A DNA stretch of 37,844 bases from Candidatus Nomurabacteria bacterium (GTDB lineage Bacteria; Patescibacteriota; Minisyncoccia; Phycocordibacterales; UBA9973): the NCBI GenBank assembly GCA_023267275.1, contig JAHFNO010000013.1, positions 1 to 37,844 on the forward strand, given 5' to 3'. The stretch's first letter is position 1. The number at the start of each line of letters is the position of its first letter. The position numbers and the translations under genes were made by a program. The notes under the pieces were generated by a model. The model was not told the DNA's origin, did not search any database, and saw only the letters and a program-made list of their open reading frames with translations. This document shows positions 22,825-29,110 of this stretch, in pieces.

Positions 22825-23402
22825 GGTGTTAGTTTTTTAAGACTTGCGTTAATAATTTGTTGTTTAAGAAACTTTTTTCTTTCATGAATTAATTCTTGCT
22901 GTTGTATATTCTGATTTAAGTTGATTAAAGATTTTTGTTTATCTAGTGAGGGTATCGGGATTTCTATTTCTTTTTCAAACTTTTTTCTTGATATCGCGTG
23001 TATATATGAACCGACAACCGTTTCTAAAATTTTGTTTTGCCCTTCTGTTGAATTCAAATAAAGTGAGATATATTCGGGAAGCACTTCCTTCATTTTTATT
23101 CGAAGTATCAAAAGTGACGATGAAGCAATAACATTCTCATCTGAGGCAAAAATAGCTGAACGAAACGAACCTGCTCCAGTACCGCGAGAGACTATGACAA
23201 CATCATTCTTTTGAAGAAATGATGTTGTGCGAGTGCCTTTAAAAGCGATAGGAGTTAGTTTGTCTGCATTACTGATATTCTGACCTTGAACTATATCTTT
23301 TGCCTGCAGAACAAAAATCTCTTTATTGATAGCGGTTTTTATTGCCCCTCGGAATGTATAGCCATTTATTACCTTCGCAAATTGTAATATTTTTTTTTCC
23401 AC
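22821..23402 (-). CDS. half-size type I specificity (HsdS-like) protein
   Basis: A 193-residue protein with one target-recognition domain: INGYTFRGAIKTAINKEIFVLQAKDI, NDVVIVSRGTGAGSFRSAIF, then a C-terminal conserved-helix segment IPIPSLDKQKSLINLNQNIQQQELIHERKKFLKQQIINASL, the layout of one half of HsdS. Half-S proteins can dimerise to make a palindromic specificity, or donate a domain to a full S gene by recombination. It is the first gene of the operon. The start is GTG at 23402, with TTGATT-17-TAACAT upstream and the -10 6 nt before the GTG. Confidence 0.85.
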   Translation of the reverse strand: MEKKILQFAKVINGYTFRGAIKTAINKEIFVLQAKDIVQGQNISNADKLTPIAFKGTRTTSFLQKNDVVIVSRGTGAGSFRSAIFASDENVIASSSLLILRIKMKEVLPEYISLYLNSTEGQNKILETVVGSYIHAISRKKFEKEIEIPIPSLDKQKSLINLNQNIQQQELIHERKKFLKQQIINASLKKLTP

Positions 23403-23418
23403 ACAGTAATGTTACTGT
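23403..23418. promoter_or_regulatory. 16-bp palindromic operator at the restriction operon start
   Basis: ACAGTAA-TG-TTACTGT is a perfect 7-bp inverted repeat. It covers the -10 (TAACAT, 23409-23414 on the minus strand) and reaches the base before the GTG start. A repressor bound here would block the operon promoter. Confidence 0.6.
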
Positions 23419-23437
23419 ATTTAAATTAAAAAATCAA
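23409..23437 (-). promoter_or_regulatory. promoter of the type I restriction operon
   Basis: Minus-strand TTGATT (23437-23432), 17-nt spacer, TAACAT (23414-23409), then 6 nt to the GTG. The -35 lies within the last codons of radC. Confidence 0.6.
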
Positions 23438-24088
23438 GTTTTTCTGCTGAAAACTCAAATATCCTTGTTTTGAAAGGATTATATGGTCAAGAAAATCAAT
23501 TCCGAGGAGCTGAGCGGCCTCCAAGAGACGTTTTGTTACCTGTTTATCTTCTACTGATGGTGTTGTGTCGCCGGAAGGATGATTGTGGACCACAATTATG
23601 CTTGCAGCCGATAGCTTAAGCGCTGGTTCAAATACTTCACGTGGATGCACGAGGCTCGCGTTTAGTGTGCCAATAGAGATAGTTTCTTTTTCGATAACAT
23701 GGTTTTGTGTGTCCAAATAAATTACTACAAAATGTTCTCTTTTTTGTGAGCGAATATCATTACAAAAGTTCCACACGTCCTCCGGAGTAATAATTTCTGG
23801 TTTATTTTCGGCATTGTAACGATTACCGAATTCAAGCGCAGCCAAAATCTGAGTTGCTTTTGCCTTACCTAAACCTTTGATTTCCAACAAATCATCGAGT
23901 GAAGTTTTTTCAAGCCCCGTCTTTTTGATTTTTGTAATTATTTTTTTCGAAAGCTCGATCACATTAAGTCCTTTTATTCCAGATCCAAGTAAAATAGCCA
24001 AGAGTTCATGATCTCGCATTTTTTGCGGGCCGTATTTTTCAAATTTTTCGCGAGGGAGTTCTGTCTTATGCAGATCCTTAAGCTTCAT
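23426..24088 (-). CDS. radC: RadC/JAB-domain protein
   Basis: A 220-residue RadC-family protein. An N-terminal helix-hairpin-helix region (LLAILLGSGIKG, SLDDLLEIKGLGKAKATQILAALEFG) is followed by an MPN/JAMM domain with VVHNHPSGDTTPSVED (His168, His170, Asp181), the metal-site pattern of JAB proteases. Despite the name, a direct repair role was not upheld in E. coli, and many copies sit on mobile or defence DNA. Full length and intact site. It has its own leaderless-type promoter and lies immediately before the restriction operon, whose -35 overlaps its 3' end. Confidence 0.93.
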   Translation of the reverse strand: MKLKDLHKTELPREKFEKYGPQKMRDHELLAILLGSGIKGLNVIELSKKIITKIKKTGLEKTSLDDLLEIKGLGKAKATQILAALEFGNRYNAENKPEIITPEDVWNFCNDIRSQKREHFVVIYLDTQNHVIEKETISIGTLNASLVHPREVFEPALKLSAASIIVVHNHPSGDTTPSVEDKQVTKRLLEAAQLLGIDFLDHIILSKQGYLSFQQKNLIF

Positions 24089-24096
24089 ACGTACAC

Positions 24097-24124
24097 ATTG
24101 TACTCCAGATTTTTCGCGTTACAA
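24097..24124 (-). promoter_or_regulatory. promoter of radC
   Basis: Minus-strand TTGTAA (24124-24119), 16-nt spacer, TACAAT (24102-24097), 8 nt before ATG 24088. Confidence 0.65.
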
Positions 24125-24126
24125 GC

Positions 24127-24180
24127 AAATTAAAAGTTGAGACATTAACTTTTAATTTGGGCTAAATGAATTAAAAGTTA
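24127..24180. repeat. inverted repeat and third copy after the VOC gene
   Basis: AAATTAAAAGTT (24127-24138) pairs perfectly with AACTTTTAATTT (24147-24158), loop of 8. A third copy of the arm (AATTAAAAGTTA) ends at 24180 and contains the stop codon of the VOC gene. It may act as an AT-type terminator. Confidence 0.6.
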
Positions 24181-24657
24181 GTTCAATTCTGCGAGTAACC
24201 CCTCAATATCAAGTGCTTCTGTCACCATTTCCACCTCGCCGTCGTTGCTGACTTTCCATTCTGAACGTGGTCGGTCGGCGTAAAGTTCGACTCCGTTTCT
24301 GTCCGGGTCTTCCAGATAAATTGCTTCCGATACTCCATGATCGGCTGTTCCAGTGAGTGGGTATTTTTCGTCGATGAGGCGTTTCAAAACCTTGGCGAGC
24401 TCTTTCCTCGATGGATAGAGTATTGCGGTGTGATAGAGCCCTGTGTGGCCTCGAGGAGGAGGTGTGGCACCACGGCCTGCCCAAGTATTGAGTGCGATGT
24501 GATGATGATAGCCACCAGCTGAAAGAAAGACGGCGGAATCGCCATAGCGAGCGGTGATTTCAAAGCCGAGAATGTCTCGATAAAAAACAAGTGCTCGATC
24601 AAGATCGGAGACGGTAAGATGTACATGACCAATAGTGACTTCAGGGTGAATGCTCAT
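24178..24657 (-). CDS. VOC-family (CatE-like) metalloprotein
   Basis: A 159-residue vicinal-oxygen-chelate protein resembling the N-terminal half of CatE-type catechol 2,3-dioxygenase. It has GHVHLTVSDLDRALVFYRDILGF, YHHHIALNTWAGRGA, GLYHTAILYPSR and GVELYADRPRSEW, so the His/His/Glu metal ligands are present. Full CatE proteins are about twice as long, so this is a single-unit version that may dimerise. Substrate unknown. It is visibly richer in G and C than its neighbours and belongs to a family typical of free-living soil bacteria, so transfer is likely. TATACT lies 6 nt before the ATG. Confidence 0.88.
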   Translation of the reverse strand: MSIHPEVTIGHVHLTVSDLDRALVFYRDILGFEITARYGDSAVFLSAGGYHHHIALNTWAGRGATPPPRGHTGLYHTAILYPSRKELAKVLKRLIDEKYPLTGTADHGVSEAIYLEDPDRNGVELYADRPRSEWKVSNDGEVEMVTEALDIEGLLAELN

Positions 24658-24663
24658 ACGTGT

Positions 24664-24669
24664 AGTATA
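24664..24669 (-). promoter_or_regulatory. -10 box for the VOC gene
   Basis: Minus-strand TATACT, 6 nt before ATG 24657. Confidence 0.6.
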
Positions 24670-24675
24670 CGATTT

Positions 24676-26418
24676 TTATACTCGTTCACCAATTTGCTGG
24701 CGCCACATTGCTGAATACAAGCCTTTTTGTGCGAGCAGTGCTTCGTGCGAACCAGACTCGATGATTTTACCTTTTTCCAACACGTGAATCGTATCGGCAT
24801 GCATAATCGTGGAGAGTCGATGTGCGATGAGTACGGTGATGTACGAGCGCACTTTGGAAATTTCTTTTATCGTCTTCCCTATCTCTTCTTCAGTGAGTGA
24901 ATCAAGTGCGGATGTTGCTTCATCGAATACCAAAATATTTGGTTCACGCAAAAGCGCACGGGCAATAGAGAGACGCTGTTTTTCTCCACCAGAAACTTTG
25001 ACTCCACCTTCGCCGATCACCGTGTCGAGTCCGCGACCACCGCGCTCGAGCAAATTCTGACATTGTGCCTTGTTGAGTGCGTCGAGACATTGTTCATCAG
25101 AGGCATCTGGATTTACGAACAATAGATTTTCGCGAATCGTGCCAGCGAAGAGTTGAGTATCTTGCGTGACAAAGCCTATTTGTTTACGGAGCTCGTTTTT
25201 TACTATCTTGTCGTGTGAGATACCATTGTATGAGATATCGCCTTCTGTTGGCGCGTATAGCCCCACTAGGAGCTTTACCAGAGACGTCTTTCCCGAGCCA
25301 GACGGACCAACGAATGCCACAGTTTGTCCGCGAGCTACGTCGTACGAAATGCCATCGAGCGCTGAGTAATCGGCGGTCTTATATTTGAATGATACATTGC
25401 TGAATGCGAGTGTTTCAACTGCGCCAAGGTGCACAGGATTTTCCGCCATTTTTTCTTTTGGCATTTCCATAAGTTTTTGGAAATTGATGAGTGATGCCTC
25501 AGCTTCGCGATAGTTCGAGATAACATTTCCCATTTCCTGCAACGGATTAAAAATATAAAACGAGTAAATGTAAAGAGAGAAGAATTGTCCAAATGTAATT
25601 GTTCGCGCGTAAATGAGATACAACAAGAAAAAGAGAATACTCACACGAATGAAATTGATCACCGTGCCTTGAATAAATGACAAGCTGCGCAAATAGCGAA
25701 GTTTTTTCAGCTCGAGTTTGAGAATTTTGTCTGTCGTTGTATTGAGGCGATTGATTTCCTGTCCGGCAAGACCAAGACTTTTTACAAGTTCGATGTTGCG
25801 GAGTGATTCTGTGGTAGATCCGGCAAGTGCTGTAGTTTCAGAAACAATAATCTTTTGAATATTTTTTATTTTTGTCGAAAGGAGTAGCGAGAGTCCACCA
25901 ATGGTAGGAATAGTCAGCAAAAATGCTACAGCAACGCCCCAATAAATATGGATGGCATAGATGGCGACAAAAATAAATCCAATGAACGATACGAACAAGA
26001 CGTTGATGAGTGAGGCAATGAGTTTTTCAGTGTCCTGACGAGTCTTTTGTAATTTGCCGAGTGTCTCGCCACTGCGTTCATCTTCGAAATTTTCATATGG
26101 GAGCGAAAGCGAATGCTCGACGCCGTCGCGGTAGATATCGGCACCGACGCGTTGTGCTACACCGTTGAGGAAATAATCCTGGAAATTCTTGGCAATGCGA
26201 GAAATGAGTGCCACACCCATACTGGCAAGCAAAAGAAGCACGACACCATGAAAGAATTCGGCGCGAGTGTATTCATTGAACTTGGTTGCATATCCATCGA
26301 TCACTCGACTGAAGATATATGGATCAAACAATGAAAATGTTTGGTTGATTGCCGCAAGAAGAAGTGTGAGCGAACACAGCTTCCAGTATTTTTTGAGATA
26401 ACGATAAAAAATTTTCAT
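24676..26418 (-). CDS. ABC exporter with fused membrane and ATPase domains
   Basis: A 580-residue type IV ABC exporter half-transporter (MsbA/LmrA-like). Residues 1-310 hold six TM helices (SLTLLLAAINQTFSLFDPYIF, GVVLLLLASMGVALISRIA and others). The ATPase domain has AFVGPSGSGKTSLVKLL (Walker A), QIGFVTQDTQLFAGTI (Q-loop), VSGGEKQRLSIARALL (signature), ILVFDEATSALD (Walker B) and LIAHRLSTI (His switch). All motifs are intact. It should form a homodimer or pair with another half; substrate (lipid, peptide or drug) unknown. An extended -10, TGCTATAAT, lies 12 nt before the ATG. Confidence 0.94.
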   Translation of the reverse strand: MKIFYRYLKKYWKLCSLTLLLAAINQTFSLFDPYIFSRVIDGYATKFNEYTRAEFFHGVVLLLLASMGVALISRIAKNFQDYFLNGVAQRVGADIYRDGVEHSLSLPYENFEDERSGETLGKLQKTRQDTEKLIASLINVLFVSFIGFIFVAIYAIHIYWGVAVAFLLTIPTIGGLSLLLSTKIKNIQKIIVSETTALAGSTTESLRNIELVKSLGLAGQEINRLNTTTDKILKLELKKLRYLRSLSFIQGTVINFIRVSILFFLLYLIYARTITFGQFFSLYIYSFYIFNPLQEMGNVISNYREAEASLINFQKLMEMPKEKMAENPVHLGAVETLAFSNVSFKYKTADYSALDGISYDVARGQTVAFVGPSGSGKTSLVKLLVGLYAPTEGDISYNGISHDKIVKNELRKQIGFVTQDTQLFAGTIRENLLFVNPDASDEQCLDALNKAQCQNLLERGGRGLDTVIGEGGVKVSGGEKQRLSIARALLREPNILVFDEATSALDSLTEEEIGKTIKEISKVRSYITVLIAHRLSTIMHADTIHVLEKGKIIESGSHEALLAQKGLYSAMWRQQIGERV

Positions 26419-26430
26419 ATGAGTTTGCTG

Positions 26431-26436
26431 ATTATA
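26431..26436 (-). promoter_or_regulatory. extended -10 box for the ABC exporter
   Basis: Minus-strand TGCTATAAT, 12 nt before ATG 26418, giving a leader of about 5 nt. Confidence 0.6.
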
Positions 26437-26453
26437 GCAGAAATTTGTGACAA

Positions 26454-26483
26454 TAAAAAAACGACACCTTTTGGGTGTCGTTT
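26454..26483 (-). terminator. terminator of the T9SS-type gene
   Basis: AAACGACACC pairs with GGTGTCGTTT (loop of 5), and in the minus direction a T-run follows. It lies about 23 bp after the stop at 26506. Confidence 0.85.
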
Positions 26484-26505
26484 CGAGTTTATATGTCCTC
26501 CACTT

Positions 26506-28011
26506 CTAATTCCGTATCATTTTTTCCTTGAAGATCGTACTTCCATCACTGTTTTTTGCAACTATGAAATACATGCCGGCAGGTACTGAGGGGTTGATTT
26601 TTACCACCTCATTTCCTTCTTCCCGCACAATTTCTTTACCCAAAATGTCATACATAATCACAGTATGTTCATTTTTATCTTCAAATTGAACTGTAAAGTT
26701 CTCGTTGAATGGGTTTGGAAAAGCAGTTATTCCGGTTGGTTTTGCAATACCATCGATGCCGGTAACGCAATTACTCACAACATACGGTGATGTTCCTGTG
26801 CAACCACTACGCGTCTCTTTTATTGCATAAAAGCCGGGCTCGTATGCGGTAAAAAACGGTGATGTAGCTCCCGGTATCGGAGTAAATCCCGAGTACCATT
26901 GGTAAGTATTACTTACATCCGGTACAGTTACTGTCATTAAACAGGCTGTGACGTTAACATTAGGATACGGTGGCATCACAAAATTTAATGTGATCGGCGA
27001 ACTTGTCGCTGTACAACCAAGCGAGTCAACAATTTGTACGGTATATGTACCACTCCAAAATGCTTTAATTGACTGCTCGTGTGAGCCTGTCATATACCAA
27101 TTGTAGGTATAGCCAGCTGGTGCTGTAAGCATTACTGTATCACCAAAACAGAGTGGTCCTGTTGCTGAAGAAGTAATCGTTGTATCTGCTATGTTTATAA
27201 TTTTAACGTAGGTTTTAGCAGAATCAATACAACCATTCATATCTTCAACTGTAAATTTGTATTCACCAGATGCAGTTAATGGAAAACTTGTTCCACTAGA
27301 GCTTGAGCTCCATGATGAGGTTACAGGATATGTTCCTCCAGACCAATAACCGCTTATAAATGGACTACTGTTTTTGCAAACGAGTAAAGTATCTCCTGCT
27401 GTTGTAGCAGTAGGATACACATTTATATGTGCTGTAACTGCTGGATATGTTCCGATAAATACTGTGCTGGGATATAGGTTTGCACAACCATGACTTGAAA
27501 CTGCTCTTGCTGTATACGCACCGGCTACATTCGCCGTAATACTGGCAGCAGTATCAAACAATAGACTCGGCCGTTGCCAAACAATTGTGGCGGGGATAGA
27601 ACTTGTTGCTGAAAGAACTACTGAATCTGTTCCACAGCCAAGCATTGGCGACCAGGGTGTAACCCCAGTAATGTTTGGTACTGCCCATACAGTTAAAACT
27701 AAATGGTAGCTTATCGTGCTACCGTCAGTTGAGTCATACATGCTGAGCCATACTGTGGGCGAACCTGCGCTCCAGTAAGTAACATCCGGCGGGTTAAATG
27801 CATAGGAATTGAATGGACTCGAAGTTGCGCCCATGTCCCAGGTAAACGAGCACCGCGCCATATGTGGCGAGGTAGACGTGTTGGTAAAATGCGCGTAGTC
27901 GTTCTGACAGAACGTTACGTGGTTTACTGTAAAAGATACAGTATTTACGGCTTTTGCCGGAATGTTCGCGAGTAGCGCTGCTACTGCAAAAAATGTGAAG
28001 ATCTTCTTCAT
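26506..28011 (-). CDS. secreted repeat protein with T9SS type A sorting domain
   Basis: A 501-residue secreted protein. A cleavable signal peptide (MKKIFTFFAVAALLANIPAKA) is followed by PKD/Ig-like beta repeats with the recurring pattern G-x-Y-x-x-x-x-x-D-x-x-G-C (for example GEYKFTVEDMNGCIDS, GTYTVQIVDSLGCTAT), as in Bacteroidota adhesins. The C-terminal ~80 residues are a Por-secretion (type IX) sorting domain: ITAFPNPFNENFTVQF, MYDILGKEIV, VPAGMYFIVAKNSDGS, FKEKMIRN. The type IX system needs an outer membrane and is a Bacteroidota trait, so the gene is out of place in a Patescibacteria-like genome. The start at 28011 fits the signal peptide. The promoter overlaps a large inverted repeat. 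Confidence 0.9.
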   Translation of the reverse strand: MKKIFTFFAVAALLANIPAKAVNTVSFTVNHVTFCQNDYAHFTNTSTSPHMARCSFTWDMGATSSPFNSYAFNPPDVTYWSAGSPTVWLSMYDSTDGSTISYHLVLTVWAVPNITGVTPWSPMLGCGTDSVVLSATSSIPATIVWQRPSLLFDTAASITANVAGAYTARAVSSHGCANLYPSTVFIGTYPAVTAHINVYPTATTAGDTLLVCKNSSPFISGYWSGGTYPVTSSWSSSSSGTSFPLTASGEYKFTVEDMNGCIDSAKTYVKIINIADTTITSSATGPLCFGDTVMLTAPAGYTYNWYMTGSHEQSIKAFWSGTYTVQIVDSLGCTATSSPITLNFVMPPYPNVNVTACLMTVTVPDVSNTYQWYSGFTPIPGATSPFFTAYEPGFYAIKETRSGCTGTSPYVVSNCVTGIDGIAKPTGITAFPNPFNENFTVQFEDKNEHTVIMYDILGKEIVREEGNEVVKINPSVPAGMYFIVAKNSDGSTIFKEKMIRN

Positions 28012-28049
28012 GTTTTTTATTAAATTTTTAAGGTTAAACAATGGTACAC

Positions 28050-28079
28050 ATAATAGCATATATATTGACAATCTGTCAA
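28050..28079 (-). promoter_or_regulatory. promoter of the T9SS-type gene
   Basis: Minus-strand consensus TTGACA (28079-28074), 18-nt spacer, TATTAT (28055-28050), giving a leader of about 30 nt before ATG 28011. Confidence 0.65.
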
Positions 28080-28089
28080 TATATATGCT
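28055..28089. repeat. 16-bp perfect inverted repeat over a promoter
   Basis: AGCATATATATTGACA (28055-28070) and its exact complement (28074-28089) flank a 3-bp centre. One arm contributes the -35 TTGACA and the other lies in the spacer, so a symmetric repressor site or a hairpin at the lexA 3' end is possible. Confidence 0.75.
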
Positions 28090-28121
28090 GAGTACTAAAT
28101 TTGGTCAGAAAACGGGATATT

Positions 28122-28682
28122 TTAATACTTTCTAATAACGCCTTTGACTACGGCGCGGATTTGCAAGTCGTTTTCTGGATAAATTGGTTTGAATTTTTTG
28201 TTGGCTGGTTCGAGCCAAACTTTGTTGCTGGATTTTTTGAAATACTTCATGGTAAATTCACCATCGACTTCGGCAATGACAATCTCGCCGTCTTTTGCAG
28301 TATCGGTACGCTCAGCTATCACAAGATCACCATCGGCAATGTGCGCATCGATCATGGAGTCACCATCCACTTCTAAAATATATGTTTTATCTTTTTTTTG
28401 TATTAAAAAATTGTCGATGTTCATCGTTGTTTCGAGAACATCTTCGCCAGGTGATGGAAATCCAGCCTTCACGAGTCCAAGAAGTGGTACCTCGCTGAAT
28501 GAGCTGGTAGGCAAAAGTCGACCAAGTGAATCCTTGGTGACCATGCCAGCATCTATGAGCTTTTCGACGAGTCGAGCCACTGCATTCTTTGATTTGAAAC
28601 CGAAGAGTTTCGTCATCTCAGAATAGCTTGGCATTCGTTTTTCTCGTTCGTAAAATTTTTGCAGTATATTTTTGTAATCCAT
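28122..28682 (-). CDS. lexA: LexA-family repressor
   Basis: A 186-residue SOS-type repressor. The N-terminal winged helix (about 1-60, MPSYSEMTKLFGFKSKNAVARLVEKLIDAGMV) binds DNA. The S24 autoprotease half has the cleavage site KAGFPSP (Ala73-Gly74), the nucleophile in VDGDSMID (Ser109) and the Lys in EFTMKYFKK (Lys146). All catalytic residues are present, so RecA-stimulated self-cleavage should be possible. It is somewhat shorter than the E. coli protein and the cleavage region reads like UmuD. A 64-residue gene lies 94 bp upstream on the same strand, and a GAAC-N4-GTTC box sits in the promoter of that gene, which suggests autoregulation. Confidence 0.9.
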   Translation of the reverse strand: MDYKNILQKFYEREKRMPSYSEMTKLFGFKSKNAVARLVEKLIDAGMVTKDSLGRLLPTSSFSEVPLLGLVKAGFPSPGEDVLETTMNIDNFLIQKKDKTYILEVDGDSMIDAHIADGDLVIAERTDTAKDGEIVIAEVDGEFTMKYFKKSSNKVWLEPANKKFKPIYPENDLQIRAVVKGVIRKY

Positions 28683-28738
28683 GAATTAGGTTTTAGGTGT
28701 TTGGTTTTTGGTGTTAGCTTAAAATAAATTTGAGAATC

Positions 28739-28769
28739 ATGGATCCCGGATCGGAGCCCGGGATGACAC
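28739..28769 (-). repeat. dispersed TGTCATCCCGG repeat, copy 4
   Basis: Inverted orientation: TGGATCCCGGATCGGAGCCC then GGGATGACA, between the 64-residue gene and lexA. Confidence 0.75.
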
Positions 28770-28776
28770 ATACAGT

Positions 28777-28971
28777 TTAAAACTGGAATACTCGGGGCAT
28801 AAGTCGGTTAAAAAACGTACTGCGTGTGTTCTGTCGAATCTTTTTCAAAAGGAGTTTGTGGTCGCGTGCCTCCTGTGTGTATTCGAGTCCGTGAATGATT
28901 TTGTAATCGATCACTTTGTTTATTCTTTGTAATTCTTTCTCAATGATTTTGAGATATTCTTGGTGCTTCAT
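28777..28971 (-). CDS. small charged protein upstream of lexA
   Basis: A 64-residue, highly charged, helical protein (MKHQEYLKIIEKELQRINKVIDYKI; then QEARDHKLLLKKIRQNTRS). There is no TM segment or cysteine. The heptad-like spacing of hydrophobics suggests a short coiled coil or DNA-associated helix pair. I recognise no family. Similar tiny helical proteins are frequent in Patescibacteria. It shares its strand with lexA, and the putative LexA box upstream would control both. Its C-terminus lies 8 bp from a dispersed repeat, so the tail (RLMPRVFQF) may have been altered by the repeat insertion. Confidence 0.65.
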   Translation of the reverse strand: MKHQEYLKIIEKELQRINKVIDYKIIHGLEYTQEARDHKLLLKKIRQNTRSTFFNRLMPRVFQF

Positions 28972-29011
28972 AATGATGTATAAAATTATTTTTTAACTGC
29001 CCGACCTTGTG

Positions 29012-29041
29012 TACATAGTGTATGTGAACGCTCGTTCACAA
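29012..29041 (-). promoter_or_regulatory. promoter with LexA-type box (GAAC-N4-GTTC)
   Basis: TGTGAACG-CT-CGTTCACA (29023-29040) is a perfect 8-bp inverted repeat containing GAAC-N4-GTTC, the core of the Gram-positive LexA site. On the minus strand it lies between TTGTGA (-35, 29041-29036) and TATGTA (-10, 29017-29012; 18-nt spacer), upstream of the 64-residue gene and lexA. Confidence 0.6.
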
Positions 29042-29110
29042 GCAACTGTGGATAAGCGAAATACATGATTTGTCGGGTGGTGTAAAGAAAAATTCTATCT
29101 GAAGCTTATA

